Notes: a model not told the origin generated them from the sequence alone. A stretch of 32,435 bases of DNA from Polyangiaceae bacterium (GCA_023150915.1 JAKLKA010000079.1:20645-53079); one strand, 5' to 3'. Shown: positions 7,283-15,370, counted from the first letter of the stretch. Numbers and translations: made by a program.

Positions 7283-8118
7283 AGATCATGGGATTTCGCA
7301 GCACGTCCGTCGAGATCAAGGGCCCGAAAGAGATCGAGCGGATGCGCGAGGTGTGCCGCATGGCCGCCGAGACGCTCACGCTGGTCGGCGAGATGTTGCG
7401 CCCCGGAATCACCACCGAAGACATCAACCGCTTCGTGCACGAAGACACGGTGCGGCGCGGCGCGCGGCCGGCGCCGCTCAAGTACAAGGGCTTCCCCAAG
7501 AGCGTGTGCACCAGCATCAACGAGGTGGTGTGTCACGGCATCCCGGGGTCGCAGGTGCTGGCCGAGGGCGACATCATCAACGTCGACGTGACCCACATCT
7601 ACAAGGGCTTTCACGGCGACACCTCGGCGACGTTCTACGTGGGCACGCCCAGCCCGGACGCGATCCAGGTGACGGAGGTCGCGCGCCGCTCGCTCGAGCT
7701 GGGCGTGGCGCAGGTCAAACCCGGAGCACGCCTGGGCGACATCGGCGCCGCCATCCAGGAGTTCGCCGAGGCCCAGCGGTGCTCGGTGGTGCGCGACTTC
7801 GTCGGGCACGGCATCGGGCGTCAGTTCCACGAAGAGCCCAAGGTCAGCCACTATGGCACCTGGGGCCGCGGGATCCGGCTCCGGCCGGGGATGACCTTCA
7901 CCATCGAGCCGATGATCAACCTCGGCGGGTGGGAAGTGCGGGTACTGGACGACGACTGGACCGCGGTCACCGCCGACGGCTCGCTCTCGGCCCAGTTCGA
8001 GCACACCGTGCTGGTCACCGAAACCGGCGTCGAGGTGCTCACCGCGCGGGCCGGCACCTTGAAGGGCAGCGAGCTCTACCCGGAGTACTTCGCCGGGCCC
8101 CGCGGCGCCGAGCGCTGA
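7279..8118 (+). CDS. map: Type I methionine aminopeptidase
   Basis: 279 residues. It removes the initiator Met from nascent proteins using two divalent metals. The five metal ligands of the pita-bread fold are all present: Asp103 (INVDVT), Asp114 (HGDTSAT), His177 (VGHGIGRQFHEEP), Glu210 (FTIEPM) and Glu241 (AQFEHT). The substrate-binding His86 (EVVCHGIP) is also present. The GTG at 7279 is preferred over ATG 7288 because GGGAGAG lies about 10 nt upstream of it; the sequence then reads MKIMGFRSTSVEIKGPKEI. The N-terminus lacks the zinc-binding SH3-like extension. The length is slightly above the E. coli enzyme (264). Confidence 0.96.
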   Translation: MKIMGFRSTSVEIKGPKEIERMREVCRMAAETLTLVGEMLRPGITTEDINRFVHEDTVRRGARPAPLKYKGFPKSVCTSINEVVCHGIPGSQVLAEGDIINVDVTHIYKGFHGDTSATFYVGTPSPDAIQVTEVARRSLELGVAQVKPGARLGDIGAAIQEFAEAQRCSVVRDFVGHGIGRQFHEEPKVSHYGTWGRGIRLRPGMTFTIEPMINLGGWEVRVLDDDWTAVTADGSLSAQFEHTVLVTETGVEVLTARAGTLKGSELYPEYFAGPRGAER

Positions 8119-8156
8119 CGCCTGCCGCCCGATCGCGGCGGGGCAAACGATGCCTG

Positions 8157-8186
8157 TTGACGAATTGGTTGCGCCCCGACTAGCTT
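8157..8186 (+). promoter_or_regulatory. Candidate promoter of the Fic-fold gene
   Basis: TTGACG (8157-8162), 18-nt spacer, TAGCTT (8181-8186). It is the clearest -35 element in the window. Transcription from about 8193 leaves a 54-nt leader with GAGG upstream of the ATG at 8247. Confidence 0.5.
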
Positions 8187-8246
8187 TGAGCCCGACTTTT
8201 TCCGCGCTGCGCGACGCTCCGTCGCCCCGCGGCCGAGGCTTCGGCA

Positions 8247-9860
8247 ATGCCGGCCCGCACCAAGAAAAAACCAAACAAATCCGCTAAGAAGGCTCGCCCG
8301 GCGCCGAAGAAGAAGGCCCGCGCGGCGGCGAAAGCCCGTCGTGCGCCGGCCCGTCCGGCCAAGCGACCGAAGCCCAAAGCCAAGCCCAAGGCCACGCCCA
8401 AGGCGCGGCCGAAGGCCCGACCGAAGGCCAAGGCGAAGCCGATCCAACGCGCGAAGACCAAGGCGGCGAGCCCCGCTGCGCTCAAGCGGCAGCGCGAGCA
8501 AGAGCGCGCCCGGGCCCAGAAAGAGCGCGAGCGCGCCCAGAAAGAGCGCGAGCGCGAGCGCGAGCGGGCTCAGAAAGAGCGCGAGCGCGCCCAGAAAGAG
8601 CGCGACAAGGCCCGCGCCCGCGAGGCCAAGGCCCGCGAGGCCGAGCGCGAAGCCGAGCGAAAAGCCAAAGAGGCCGAGCGCGAGCGCCTGAAGGAAGCGG
8701 CCCGCAAGGCGAAAGAGGCCGAACGCCTCGCCCGCGAGGCCGAGCGCGAGCGCGTGCGCGAAGAAGCACGCAAGGCGAAGGAAGCCGAGCGCGCCGCCCG
8801 GGACGCCGAGCGCGAGGCGTATCGCAAGGCGAAAGAGGCCGAGCGCGAGCGGCTGCGCGCAGAGCGGGAAGCAGCCCGCCGCGCCCTCGAGGGGCGTGTG
8901 GCCCGGGCCAGCAAGCGTGCGCTCCGCGCGGGCGCCAAGGCATCGACCACCCGCGTCTACCGCCCGGACGCGATCCCCAACCAGGCCGGTACGACCCGTC
9001 GCACCGACTTGGCTCCGCTGCCCCGCCCGGTGGTGCAGCGCGCGGCGCCTCCGCCGCCCCCGCCGCCCCCGCCGCCCCCGTCGCCCCCGCCGCCGCCGGC
9101 CTCCATCGAAGAGCGCTACGCGCTGGTGGTGAAGCGGCTCAGTGAGTGCGACAGCGCCTTCCAGAACGAGTACGCCGAGAGCCTGGAGATGTCGTGGGTC
9201 TATCACGACAGCGCGCTCGAGGGCGTGGTCTACACCTACCAAGAGCTGCGCACCGCCATCGACCCCGGTGTCAACGTGGTAGCCGACTCGAGCATGCAGC
9301 CGGTGGTGGACGAGATCCGCCGCCACCGCCAGACGCTGGCGCTGGTGCGTGATCTGGGCGAGAAGAAGCGCGCGCCCATCACCGTCGACACGGTGAAGAA
9401 GATTTACCTGACGCTGCACCCCGAAGAGGGTGATCTCAAGAACCTGCGGTACCGCAAGGACATCCCGCAGCACCGCCTGTACTTCCACGAGTACGCGCCG
9501 CCCGACAAGATCGCCTACAAGGTGCGGCAGGTGATCGACTGGCTCAACGGGCCCGAGCCGAAGAAGATCAAGCACGCGATCCGCATCGCGGCCCGCGTTC
9601 ACTACGATCTGGTGCGCGTGTTCCCGTTCTCGAACGACAGCGGCAAGGTCGCGCGCATGCTGATGAACATCATCTTGCTGCGCGCGGGGCACCCGCCGGC
9701 GATCATCCACTCGACCGAGCGCCAGCGCTATTACGAGGCGCTGAAGAGCAGCCTGCCGACCTTGATCCAGATGATCACCGAGTCGATCACCAACGGCCTG
9801 GCCAGCATCGAGAAGCGCCTGGACGAACGCGACTCGCGCCTGCGAAGTTTCACGGCTTGA
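8247..9860 (+). CDS. Degenerate Fic-fold protein with H1-like tail and long charged helix
   Basis: 537 residues. Residues 1-78 are Lys/Ala/Pro/Arg-rich (PKPKAKPKATPKARPK), like histone-H1-type bacterial tails, and could bind DNA or RNA. Residues 80-215 are an uninterrupted Glu/Arg/Ala-rich stretch (QKERERAQKERERERER), expected to be a rigid single alpha-helix or coiled coil. Residues 268-284 are nearly all Pro. Residues 285-537 are Fic-like: an inhibitory-helix-like HDSALEG at 320-326, then VHYDLVRVFPFSNDSGKVAR at 451-470. The canonical HxFxxGNGRxxR becomes FPFSNDSGKVAR: catalytic His is Phe459, the first Gly is Asp464, Asn is Ser465, and the first Arg is Lys467; Phe461, Gly466 and Arg470 stay. 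AMP transfer by the normal mechanism is therefore unlikely. It is monocistronic, with its own promoter. Confidence 0.8.
   Translation: MPARTKKKPNKSAKKARPAPKKKARAAAKARRAPARPAKRPKPKAKPKATPKARPKARPKAKAKPIQRAKTKAASPAALKRQREQERARAQKERERAQKERERERERAQKERERAQKERDKARAREAKAREAEREAERKAKEAERERLKEAARKAKEAERLAREAERERVREEARKAKEAERAARDAEREAYRKAKEAERERLRAEREAARRALEGRVARASKRALRAGAKASTTRVYRPDAIPNQAGTTRRTDLAPLPRPVVQRAAPPPPPPPPPPPSPPPPPASIEERYALVVKRLSECDSAFQNEYAESLEMSWVYHDSALEGVVYTYQELRTAIDPGVNVVADSSMQPVVDEIRRHRQTLALVRDLGEKKRAPITVDTVKKIYLTLHPEEGDLKNLRYRKDIPQHRLYFHEYAPPDKIAYKVRQVIDWLNGPEPKKIKHAIRIAARVHYDLVRVFPFSNDSGKVARMLMNIILLRAGHPPAIIHSTERQRYYEALKSSLPTLIQMITESITNGLASIEKRLDERDSRLRSFTA
8487..8891 (+). repeat. In-gene repeats coding the Glu/Arg-rich helix
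   Basis: Short imperfect repeats of an AGAAAGAGCGCGAGCG-like unit (clearest at 8517-8605) and later AAGGCGAAAGAGGCCGAGCG-like units code the charged helix of the Fic-fold protein. Units stay in phase, so expansion or contraction would only change helix length. Confidence 0.7.
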
Positions 9861-9866
9861 GCCGGC

Positions 9867-9883
9867 GCCCGGCACGCCCGGGC
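9867..9883. terminator. Hairpin between convergent genes at 9860/9905
   Basis: A perfect 6-bp stem (GCCCGG/CCGGGC) with a 5-nt loop is followed by TTCTCG on the plus strand. A second CCCGGG copy (9893-9898) could make an alternative pairing. It lies in the 44-bp gap between the Fic-fold gene and the TolC-like gene and could end either transcript. Confidence 0.4.
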
Positions 9884-9904
9884 TTCTCGTGCCCCGGGTC
9901 TCAC

Positions 9905-11293
9905 TCAGTCCACCGGCGCGATCGAGTCCCAGCCGGTGGCCTGCGAGAGCTTCGAGATGGCGATGTTGTACTCGTACACCGCGCTCATCTGCGAAAAGCG
10001 CTTCAGCGCGTACTCCTTCGCCGGCGACACGATGTCTTCGTCGTCGAAGGTGCCGACGTCGATCCCCTGCTGCACCTTGATCAGCCACTGCCGAGCGTAG
10101 CCCTGGGCCCGGGTGTAGGCGTCGACGCGCTTCGCCGCGTCCGTGGCTTCGGCAAAGGCCTGCTCGACCTCGGTGCCCACGCCGCCCAGCGCGAAGCGTT
10201 CGGTGGCGCGGATCTCTTCCAGCTGCGCGCGGGCCTGCGCCACGCGCGCGCTCTGCGGCAAGAAGTCCAGCTTCCACTTCAGCGCCAACGCCGCGCCGTA
10301 ATAGAAGCGGTTGGCGCTGTCGCTGACGTACGGGTTGACCTGATTGGTCACCTCGGGCGCGCGTGCGTACCGACCGCTGAGCGCCAGGCCGAAATCCGGG
10401 AAGTATCGTGATTGCTCGAGCCGCACCTGGGCCTGACGCGCCAGCACGCCCGCGCGGGCCATGTTGACCTCGGGCCGGAAGAGCCGCGCCGCCTCCAGAT
10501 AGCGGCCCAGGGGCGCCAGCGTGTGCGGCACGCGGGCCAGCGGCTGGTCCGGAATGTCGATCGCGCCCTTCACCCCGGTCAAGAAGCGCAGGCCCGAGAG
10601 CGCGATCCGCTCCTGCTTCTGGGCCTCGCTCTCGCGCGCTTCCAGCTCGGCGCGATACATCTTGAGCTTCAAGAGCTCGATGTCGTCGCCGTCCCCGCTG
10701 GCCACGCGGGCCTCGAGCCGCCCCATGTGCTTGTCGATCTGCTTGGCCGCCTCGCGCACCAGCGCCAGCGAGTCGCGGGCCAGCTGGGCGCCGTAGAACG
10801 CGCGCCGGACCGACAGCTTGACGTCGTTCTTCTCTTTCTTGACCTCGTGCTCGCCGACCTTGACTTGCGCCTCGGCGGCGTCCCACAGGTTGCTGATCTT
10901 GCCGAAGGTCCAGAGCGGCACCACGCCGTCGATGCCCATCTGCCAGGCCAGCGCCATGTTCGACGTCAGCGCCACGTCGGTGTTCGGGCTATAGACGCTG
11001 GTGCCGCGCACGGTGGGTGCCGGGCCGATGCCACCGGTCAGCGTCCAGTCGCTGTACGGCGCGGTGTGCGCCTGGCTGAGCTGGGCCTCTTTCTGGCGCT
11101 TGCGCGCCTTGGCCTCGGCGATCTTCGGATAGTTCTGCTCGGCCAGCTCCAGGCACCGCCGCAGCGAGTGCACTGGCGCCCGCGACGCGGCTTCGCTCAC
11201 GCGCGGGGGCGGGGCCGGGGCCGGGGCCGGCTCGGCGCGGGCCATGAAGGGCGCGAGCAGCGCGCCCAGCAGCACGGCGGTCACGCGGCGCAT
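9905..11293 (-). CDS. TolC-family outer-membrane channel protein
   Basis: 462 residues. A signal peptide (MRRVTAVLLGALLAPFMARA-EP) is followed by the two-fold repeated architecture of outer membrane efflux proteins. The first half has HSLRRCLELAEQNYPKIAEAKAR and long helices (VKKEKNDVKLSVRRAFYGAQLARDS); the second has YLEAARLFRPEVNMARAGVL and RLEQSRYFPDFGLALSGRYA, the typical Tyr-Phe-Pro-Asp turn. The family forms trimeric channels across the outer membrane for drug or protein export. No membrane-fusion protein or transporter gene is adjacent, so the partner is unknown. It is the last gene of the leftward operon; a single base separates it from the response-regulator gene. Confidence 0.88.
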   Translation of the reverse strand: MRRVTAVLLGALLAPFMARAEPAPAPAPPPRVSEAASRAPVHSLRRCLELAEQNYPKIAEAKARKRQKEAQLSQAHTAPYSDWTLTGGIGPAPTVRGTSVYSPNTDVALTSNMALAWQMGIDGVVPLWTFGKISNLWDAAEAQVKVGEHEVKKEKNDVKLSVRRAFYGAQLARDSLALVREAAKQIDKHMGRLEARVASGDGDDIELLKLKMYRAELEARESEAQKQERIALSGLRFLTGVKGAIDIPDQPLARVPHTLAPLGRYLEAARLFRPEVNMARAGVLARQAQVRLEQSRYFPDFGLALSGRYARAPEVTNQVNPYVSDSANRFYYGAALALKWKLDFLPQSARVAQARAQLEEIRATERFALGGVGTEVEQAFAEATDAAKRVDAYTRAQGYARQWLIKVQQGIDVGTFDDEDIVSPAKEYALKRFSQMSAVYEYNIAISKLSQATGWDSIAPVD

Positions 11294-11294
11294 G

Positions 11295-12431
11295 TCAGCG
11301 CTTCCCCCCCGGGCGATCCGACAGCCGCCGCCGGCTGGGCACGCTCGACGGCGAGCGGCTGGGCGGCGGCCGGCTCGAGAGCGTCGCCGCGCGGACCTGG
11401 CGCGGGGCGCGCTCGTCGGACGTGGGGCCCACCACCGGCGTGTAGAGGTAGCCCTGCTGCTGGAAGACGCAGATCCGGTTGCCGCCGTCCCGCTTGGCCT
11501 GGTTCAGCGCCGAGTCCGAGGCGCGCAAGAGCGCGTCTTTCGAGCGCACGTCCCGCGAGGGGTAGAGCGCGACGCCCACCGACAAGGTGACCCGCGTGGG
11601 CCCGCTGGGGTCGCCGAAGAACGGGCGCTCGGTCACTTCGCGCCAGATGCGCTCGGCGACCGTGACCGAGCCCGCGAAGTGCGTGCTGGGCAAGACCAGC
11701 AAGAACTCGTCGCCGCCGTAGCGCGCCACCACGTCCACCTCGCGCACGCTGCGGCGCACCACGTCGGCAACGCCGCGCACCACGTTGTCGCCCAGCGCGC
11801 GACCGCCAGCCTCGTTCAGCGCGGCCAGCTGGTCGATGTCGATGATCACCGAGGCGAGCGGGTCGTGATAGCGCTCGGCGCGCTTGAACTCTTCGGCCAG
11901 CCGGGTGTGCAGGTAGCGGTAGTTGTACAGGCCGGTGAGCTCGTCGTGCACGCTGAGCTGCTCGAGCTTGGTGCGCGCCTTGGCCACGTGGTCGTGCAGC
12001 TTCTTGATGCGCAGCATGGCCTCGACCCGCGCCAAGAGCTCGCGCTCGTCGAACGGCTTGGCGACATAGTCGTCGGCGCCGATCCTGAGCCCGTCGACCC
12101 GGCTCTGGGTGTCCGAGCGGACCGTGAGCAAGACCACCGGCAAGAAGGCGTCCCCCGAGATGCTCTTGATGATGCGGCACGCCTCGAGCCCCGACAGCCG
12201 CGGCATGAGCACGTCGAGCAGCACCAGATCCGCGCCACCCTTCCCCACCCGCTCGATCAGCGCCTGGCCGTCGTCGAAGCCCTCCACCACGTAGCCGCTG
12301 CTGCGCAGCAGCGTGGCCAGCTGCTCGCGCCCCAGTCGCTCGTCGTCGGCGATCAAGATGGTCGAGCCGAGCACGCTCTTGTGTCCCGTCGACGGCGGCG
12401 GCTCGCTGATCTTCGACTCCGACTCGGACAC
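11295..12431 (-). CDS. Response-regulator diguanylate cyclase (REC-GGDEF)
   Basis: 378 residues, GTG start at 12429-12431. The REC domain (about 22-142) has the acidic pocket LIADDE, phospho-acceptor Asp73 (LVLLDVLMP), Thr103 and Lys125 (AKPFDE). A short helical linker leads to a GGDEF domain (about 155-320) with VHDELTGLYN, metal-site IDID, the catalytic GGDEF at 239-243 and an intact RxxD inhibitory site (REVD, 230-233). The signature motifs predict active cyclic-di-GMP synthesis, feedback-inhibited by product. The C-terminus is a low-complexity Ser/Pro/Arg tail. The kinase partner is not in the window. Position between lptD-like and tolC-like genes points to control of envelope or secretion functions. 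Confidence 0.93.
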   Translation of the reverse strand: MSESESKISEPPPSTGHKSVLGSTILIADDERLGREQLATLLRSSGYVVEGFDDGQALIERVGKGGADLVLLDVLMPRLSGLEACRIIKSISGDAFLPVVLLTVRSDTQSRVDGLRIGADDYVAKPFDERELLARVEAMLRIKKLHDHVAKARTKLEQLSVHDELTGLYNYRYLHTRLAEEFKRAERYHDPLASVIIDIDQLAALNEAGGRALGDNVVRGVADVVRRSVREVDVVARYGGDEFLLVLPSTHFAGSVTVAERIWREVTERPFFGDPSGPTRVTLSVGVALYPSRDVRSKDALLRASDSALNQAKRDGGNRICVFQQQGYLYTPVVGPTSDERAPRQVRAATLSSRPPPSRSPSSVPSRRRLSDRPGGKR

Positions 12432-12451
12432 GCGGCACCAGCGTAGTCACC

Positions 12452-14305
12452 TCAAGGCATCAGGTCGAGCGTCACGTCGACGTCGAAGCCGTCGCGGCCG
12501 ATGCGGTGGCCGGTGCGCCCCAAGAGCGCGAAGCAGCCGCACGGGTGGCGATAGCCGAGCGCGGCGCGCCAGGCGAGCACGCGTGCTTCCGTCGCGTCGG
12601 CCTCGGCCGCCACCTCCGAGGCCAGCTGCCGCGTCCAGGGCACGCCCACCCGCGCGCCCGCGGACCAGCCGGGTTGCTCCAGATACGGCCGCACCGACCC
12701 GGCGAAGTGATCCGTGAGCAGCGTGCGGGCGGCCAGCGGCGCGTCGCCCCGCCCGCCGGTGACGTGACTCTCGACGTGCAGGTCGTCGGCGCGCCCCAGG
12801 CGCAGCCGGCCGCTGGCGAACAGCTCGCGCGCCGAGTCGGGACGCGCGGCGCTCTCGACGCGCGCGCCAACCCACTCGCCGTCGGCGCAGAGCTCGCTGG
12901 CCAGCGCCGGCTCGACCCGCTCCGTGTCCAGATCTCCCAGCGCGCCACCGCGCACCTCGAGCTCGAGCGCTTCACGACTGCCGTAACGCCCCAGGGCGCT
13001 CGCGACGCCGGCCGAGCCGAGCGCCACGCGCCCCACGGGTGCGGCCTCGAGCGCGCGAAACACCTCCGAGCTGTCGCCGCGCCGCTCGGCGACGCGCACG
13101 CCCGCGTCCACGAACGGCTCGATGCGGTGCACCAGCGGATCACTGCCGACCCCGAACGCCCGGGCGAGCGGTGCGGAAGCGGCCAGCCGCGTGCCGGCGA
13201 ACGCCGAGGCCGACGCTTCCGTCTCGCGGCTGTCGACCACGCTGTGCTCGTCGAGCCGGGCCGAGAGCACGAGCGGACCCAGGGCGGTGGCGGCAGACAG
13301 GCTCGCGTGGTGCACGATCAGCGTGACGGCCGACTGGCCACGCTGGCGGATGGTGCTGGCCTCGACGTAGGTGTCGGCGGAGCTGCCGGCGCCCAGTGCA
13401 CCGCCGAACGAGAGCGCGGCCGCCGGTCCGGCCGCGACGCCGGCGTCGATCGCCGCGCCGCGCCGGGCGGTGGCCACCCCGCCGATCGCGCCGACCACGT
13501 GCTCGCCGCCGCCGCTGAGGGTGGCGCGCGCATGATCCCAGCGCCGCGACACCGGCTCGAGCTCGAGCGTTCCGGCGAGCCCCCGGGCGCCGCGGATTGC
13601 GTCGACCCGCACCGCAGCCGCCGCGCCGTCCCGGCTGGCGCCGGCGCCGTGGGCATCCACGGCCAGCAGGCTGTCGTGCAGGTGGTCCCAGCGCACGCGC
13701 GTGCTGGTGCCCGGGGTGGTCAGCCGCGTCTCGAGATCGATGCCGCCGCGCAGATAGCCCGCGGCGCCGAGATCGAGCGCCGACAGTGTGGGCCCCCGCT
13801 TGCCGGCGAGCGGCACGTGCACGCCCGCGCCGGCCACCAGCCCCTCTTCGCCGCGCCAGGCCAGCCTGGGCGGCAAGAGCCCGAAGCGGTCGGGCGAGCG
13901 CAGCCAGAGGATCGGCGTCCACAGCACCGGGACGTCGCCCACCCGCACCGTGGCACCCTGCACGAACAAGTCGGTGGGCGGCGCCACGATGGCTTGCTGG
14001 AACCCGAAGCTGACCGGTGCGTTCTCGCACGGGCAAAACGCCACCCGACCCTCGCCGTCGATCTCGACGCCGCGCTGGGTGCGGCTCAGGGTCAGGCGCT
14101 CGGCGGTCAGACGATAGCGATCGACCACGATCGTCACCTTGCGCGACAGCTCGAGCTTCATCAGCTCGGGATCGAGCTCCACGCGCCCGGCCTCGAAGTC
14201 GACCCAGTACGGCACCGGCTCGGGCGGCGGACCCGGCTCCGCACCGCGGGCGACGCCGGGAAAGGCGAGAAGCAGCGCCAGCGTCGGAAGCGTCGGGATT
14301 CGCAA
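12452..14305 (-). CDS. LptD-like LPS-assembly outer-membrane protein
   Basis: 617 residues, TTG start at 14303-14305 just 6 bp after the AMIN-like gene. A signal peptide (LALLLAFPGVARGA) is followed by an OstA/LptD N-terminal beta-jellyroll segment: DFEAGRVELDPELMKLELS, VVDRYRLTAERLTLSR, and RVAFCPCENAPVSFGF with Cys91/Cys93, then VGDVPVLWTPILWLRSPDRF and GLLPPRLAWRGEEGL, the family signature around the plug-to-barrel transition. The remainder is a long run of alternating strands typical of a beta barrel. LptD inserts lipopolysaccharide into the outer membrane. It is shorter than the E. coli protein (784), and its partner LptE is not recognised here, so the precise role is inferred. Confidence 0.78.
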   Translation of the reverse strand: MRIPTLPTLALLLAFPGVARGAEPGPPPEPVPYWVDFEAGRVELDPELMKLELSRKVTIVVDRYRLTAERLTLSRTQRGVEIDGEGRVAFCPCENAPVSFGFQQAIVAPPTDLFVQGATVRVGDVPVLWTPILWLRSPDRFGLLPPRLAWRGEEGLVAGAGVHVPLAGKRGPTLSALDLGAAGYLRGGIDLETRLTTPGTSTRVRWDHLHDSLLAVDAHGAGASRDGAAAAVRVDAIRGARGLAGTLELEPVSRRWDHARATLSGGGEHVVGAIGGVATARRGAAIDAGVAAGPAAALSFGGALGAGSSADTYVEASTIRQRGQSAVTLIVHHASLSAATALGPLVLSARLDEHSVVDSRETEASASAFAGTRLAASAPLARAFGVGSDPLVHRIEPFVDAGVRVAERRGDSSEVFRALEAAPVGRVALGSAGVASALGRYGSREALELEVRGGALGDLDTERVEPALASELCADGEWVGARVESAARPDSARELFASGRLRLGRADDLHVESHVTGGRGDAPLAARTLLTDHFAGSVRPYLEQPGWSAGARVGVPWTRQLASEVAAEADATEARVLAWRAALGYRHPCGCFALLGRTGHRIGRDGFDVDVTLDLMP

Positions 14306-14311
14306 GCGGGC

Positions 14312-15049
14312 TTACTGGGACGGGCCGCGCTTCGGCGCCGCCGCTCCGCTCTTGCCCGGCAGCACCTTGCCCGTGGCGCGGTGCGAGCGCGCGTCGGGGT
14401 CGAAGTCGTCGCGCCCCGAGTAAGACTTCTGCGACTTGGGCAGATCGATGTAGAGCACCATGCTGCCCCCGGGGCCGTCCACCACCCGGTGCTTGGCAGC
14501 CGCGCTCTCGCGCATCTCGAGCACCAGCTGCGCACCGGCCGCGTCGGGCTTGAGCTTGGCGCGGGCCAGCGGGGTGTCGAAGTACTCGGTGACCAGCGCG
14601 TTCGTGTTGTTGCGGACCGCCACCTGGGCACCCACCAGCACGAACGAGGTCGCAGCGGCGGTCACCGCCACCTTCTTGCTGACGTGCACCCAGAGCTGGC
14701 TCGAGCCATCCCCCAGCATGCGGAAGCCCGGGAAGGTGGCGATGGGCGCATTGGGATCCAGCTTCTTCTTGGGCTTCCACTTGCCGCCCTTGGCCGGCTT
14801 GTCCGACCAGGTGTAGCCGGGCGTCGGGCCTGCGGGCTTCTCGGGGGCCTTCGCGTCGCCGCCCTTGGCGTCGCCGCCCTTGGCGTCGCCGGCCTTGCCG
14901 TCCCCTGCCTTGGCGGCGGCTTTCGGCTCGGTCTTCTCGCTGGCCTTCGCTGGCGGTGAGCTCTCCGGCGCCTTCGTCTGGGCGCCCGCCACCGCCGCGG
15001 CCACCGCGACCGCCAGGGCGATCCCGACACTTGCACTTCGCACGCGCAT
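14312..15049 (-). CDS. Exported AMIN-like protein
   Basis: 245 residues. A signal peptide (MRVRSASVGIALAVAVAAAVAGAQ) precedes a Lys/Ala/Asp/Gly-rich linker with a short tandem repeat (residues 48-67, GGDAK units) and a folded domain at about 95-220. The domain reads IATFPGFRMLGDGSSQLWVH, VLVGAQVAVRNNTNALVTEY, and AAGAQLVLEMRES..MVLYIDLPK, which resembles the AMIN domain that anchors periplasmic proteins to peptidoglycan or outer-membrane machinery. The match is by eye and moderate. It is the first gene of the four-gene leftward operon. The upstream 321-bp region holds a strong inverted repeat 22 bp before the ATG. Confidence 0.65.
   Translation of the reverse strand: MRVRSASVGIALAVAVAAAVAGAQTKAPESSPPAKASEKTEPKAAAKAGDGKAGDAKGGDAKGGDAKAPEKPAGPTPGYTWSDKPAKGGKWKPKKKLDPNAPIATFPGFRMLGDGSSQLWVHVSKKVAVTAAATSFVLVGAQVAVRNNTNALVTEYFDTPLARAKLKPDAAGAQLVLEMRESAAAKHRVVDGPGGSMVLYIDLPKSQKSYSGRDDFDPDARSHRATGKVLPGKSGAAAPKRGPSQ
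14849..14908 (-). repeat. Tandem 15-bp repeats in the AMIN-like gene
   Basis: The plus strand shows a unit GCCCTTGGCGTCGCC repeated with small changes, coding a GGDAK-type linker in the minus-strand protein. It keeps the frame. Confidence 0.6.
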
Positions 15050-15370
15050 GCCGCAATTGGAGCACGAGCGCCCCGGTCCCGGCTACCTTGTGACGGGACC
15101 GGGGTGTGGCACGCGTGGCCCACTGGTCGTAAACGAATGGCTTCGCCAGGGCATCGGTGCCGCGGCCCCCACCGGTCCGTCCCCCGGGCCGAGCGGCAGA
15201 ACCCCGCGACACCATGGGAATTGCCCGCAGGGCCGCGGAGCCGGCACGCTGTGTGCAGGGTTCCGAACGTGACCGGCGGGCTTTACGAAACGAGCGCCAC
15301 TGGCCATGCTGGAAGCAATTCCGCGTTCCAGCCGTATGAGGCGATGAGCTGACATCGAGGAGCTTCGGAG
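15050..15370. other. 321-bp non-coding divergent region
   Basis: It separates the leftward AMIN-lptD operon from the rightward SRPBCC gene. It contains a perfect 11-bp inverted repeat at 15071-15104, a loose sigma-54-like pattern at 15243-15256 and a 6-bp inverted repeat (CTGGAA/TTCCAG) at 15309-15331. No clear coding frame with a ribosome-binding site was seen, and no standard -35/-10 pair was convincing. Confidence 0.6.
15071..15104. promoter_or_regulatory. Perfect 11-bp inverted repeat upstream of AMIN-like gene
   Basis: CCCCGGTCCCG at 15071-15081 is exactly complementary to CGGGACCGGGG at 15094-15104, with a 12-nt spacer. A symmetric 34-bp site 22 bp before the ATG at 15049 suits a dimeric regulator or a leader hairpin. 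Neither is proven. Confidence 0.5.

Noticed and set aside
8076-10886. A 936-codon minus-strand open frame across the Fic-fold and TolC-like genes
   Set aside because: It overlaps two well-supported genes, is low-complexity, and has no domain; long antisense frames are expected at this GC content.
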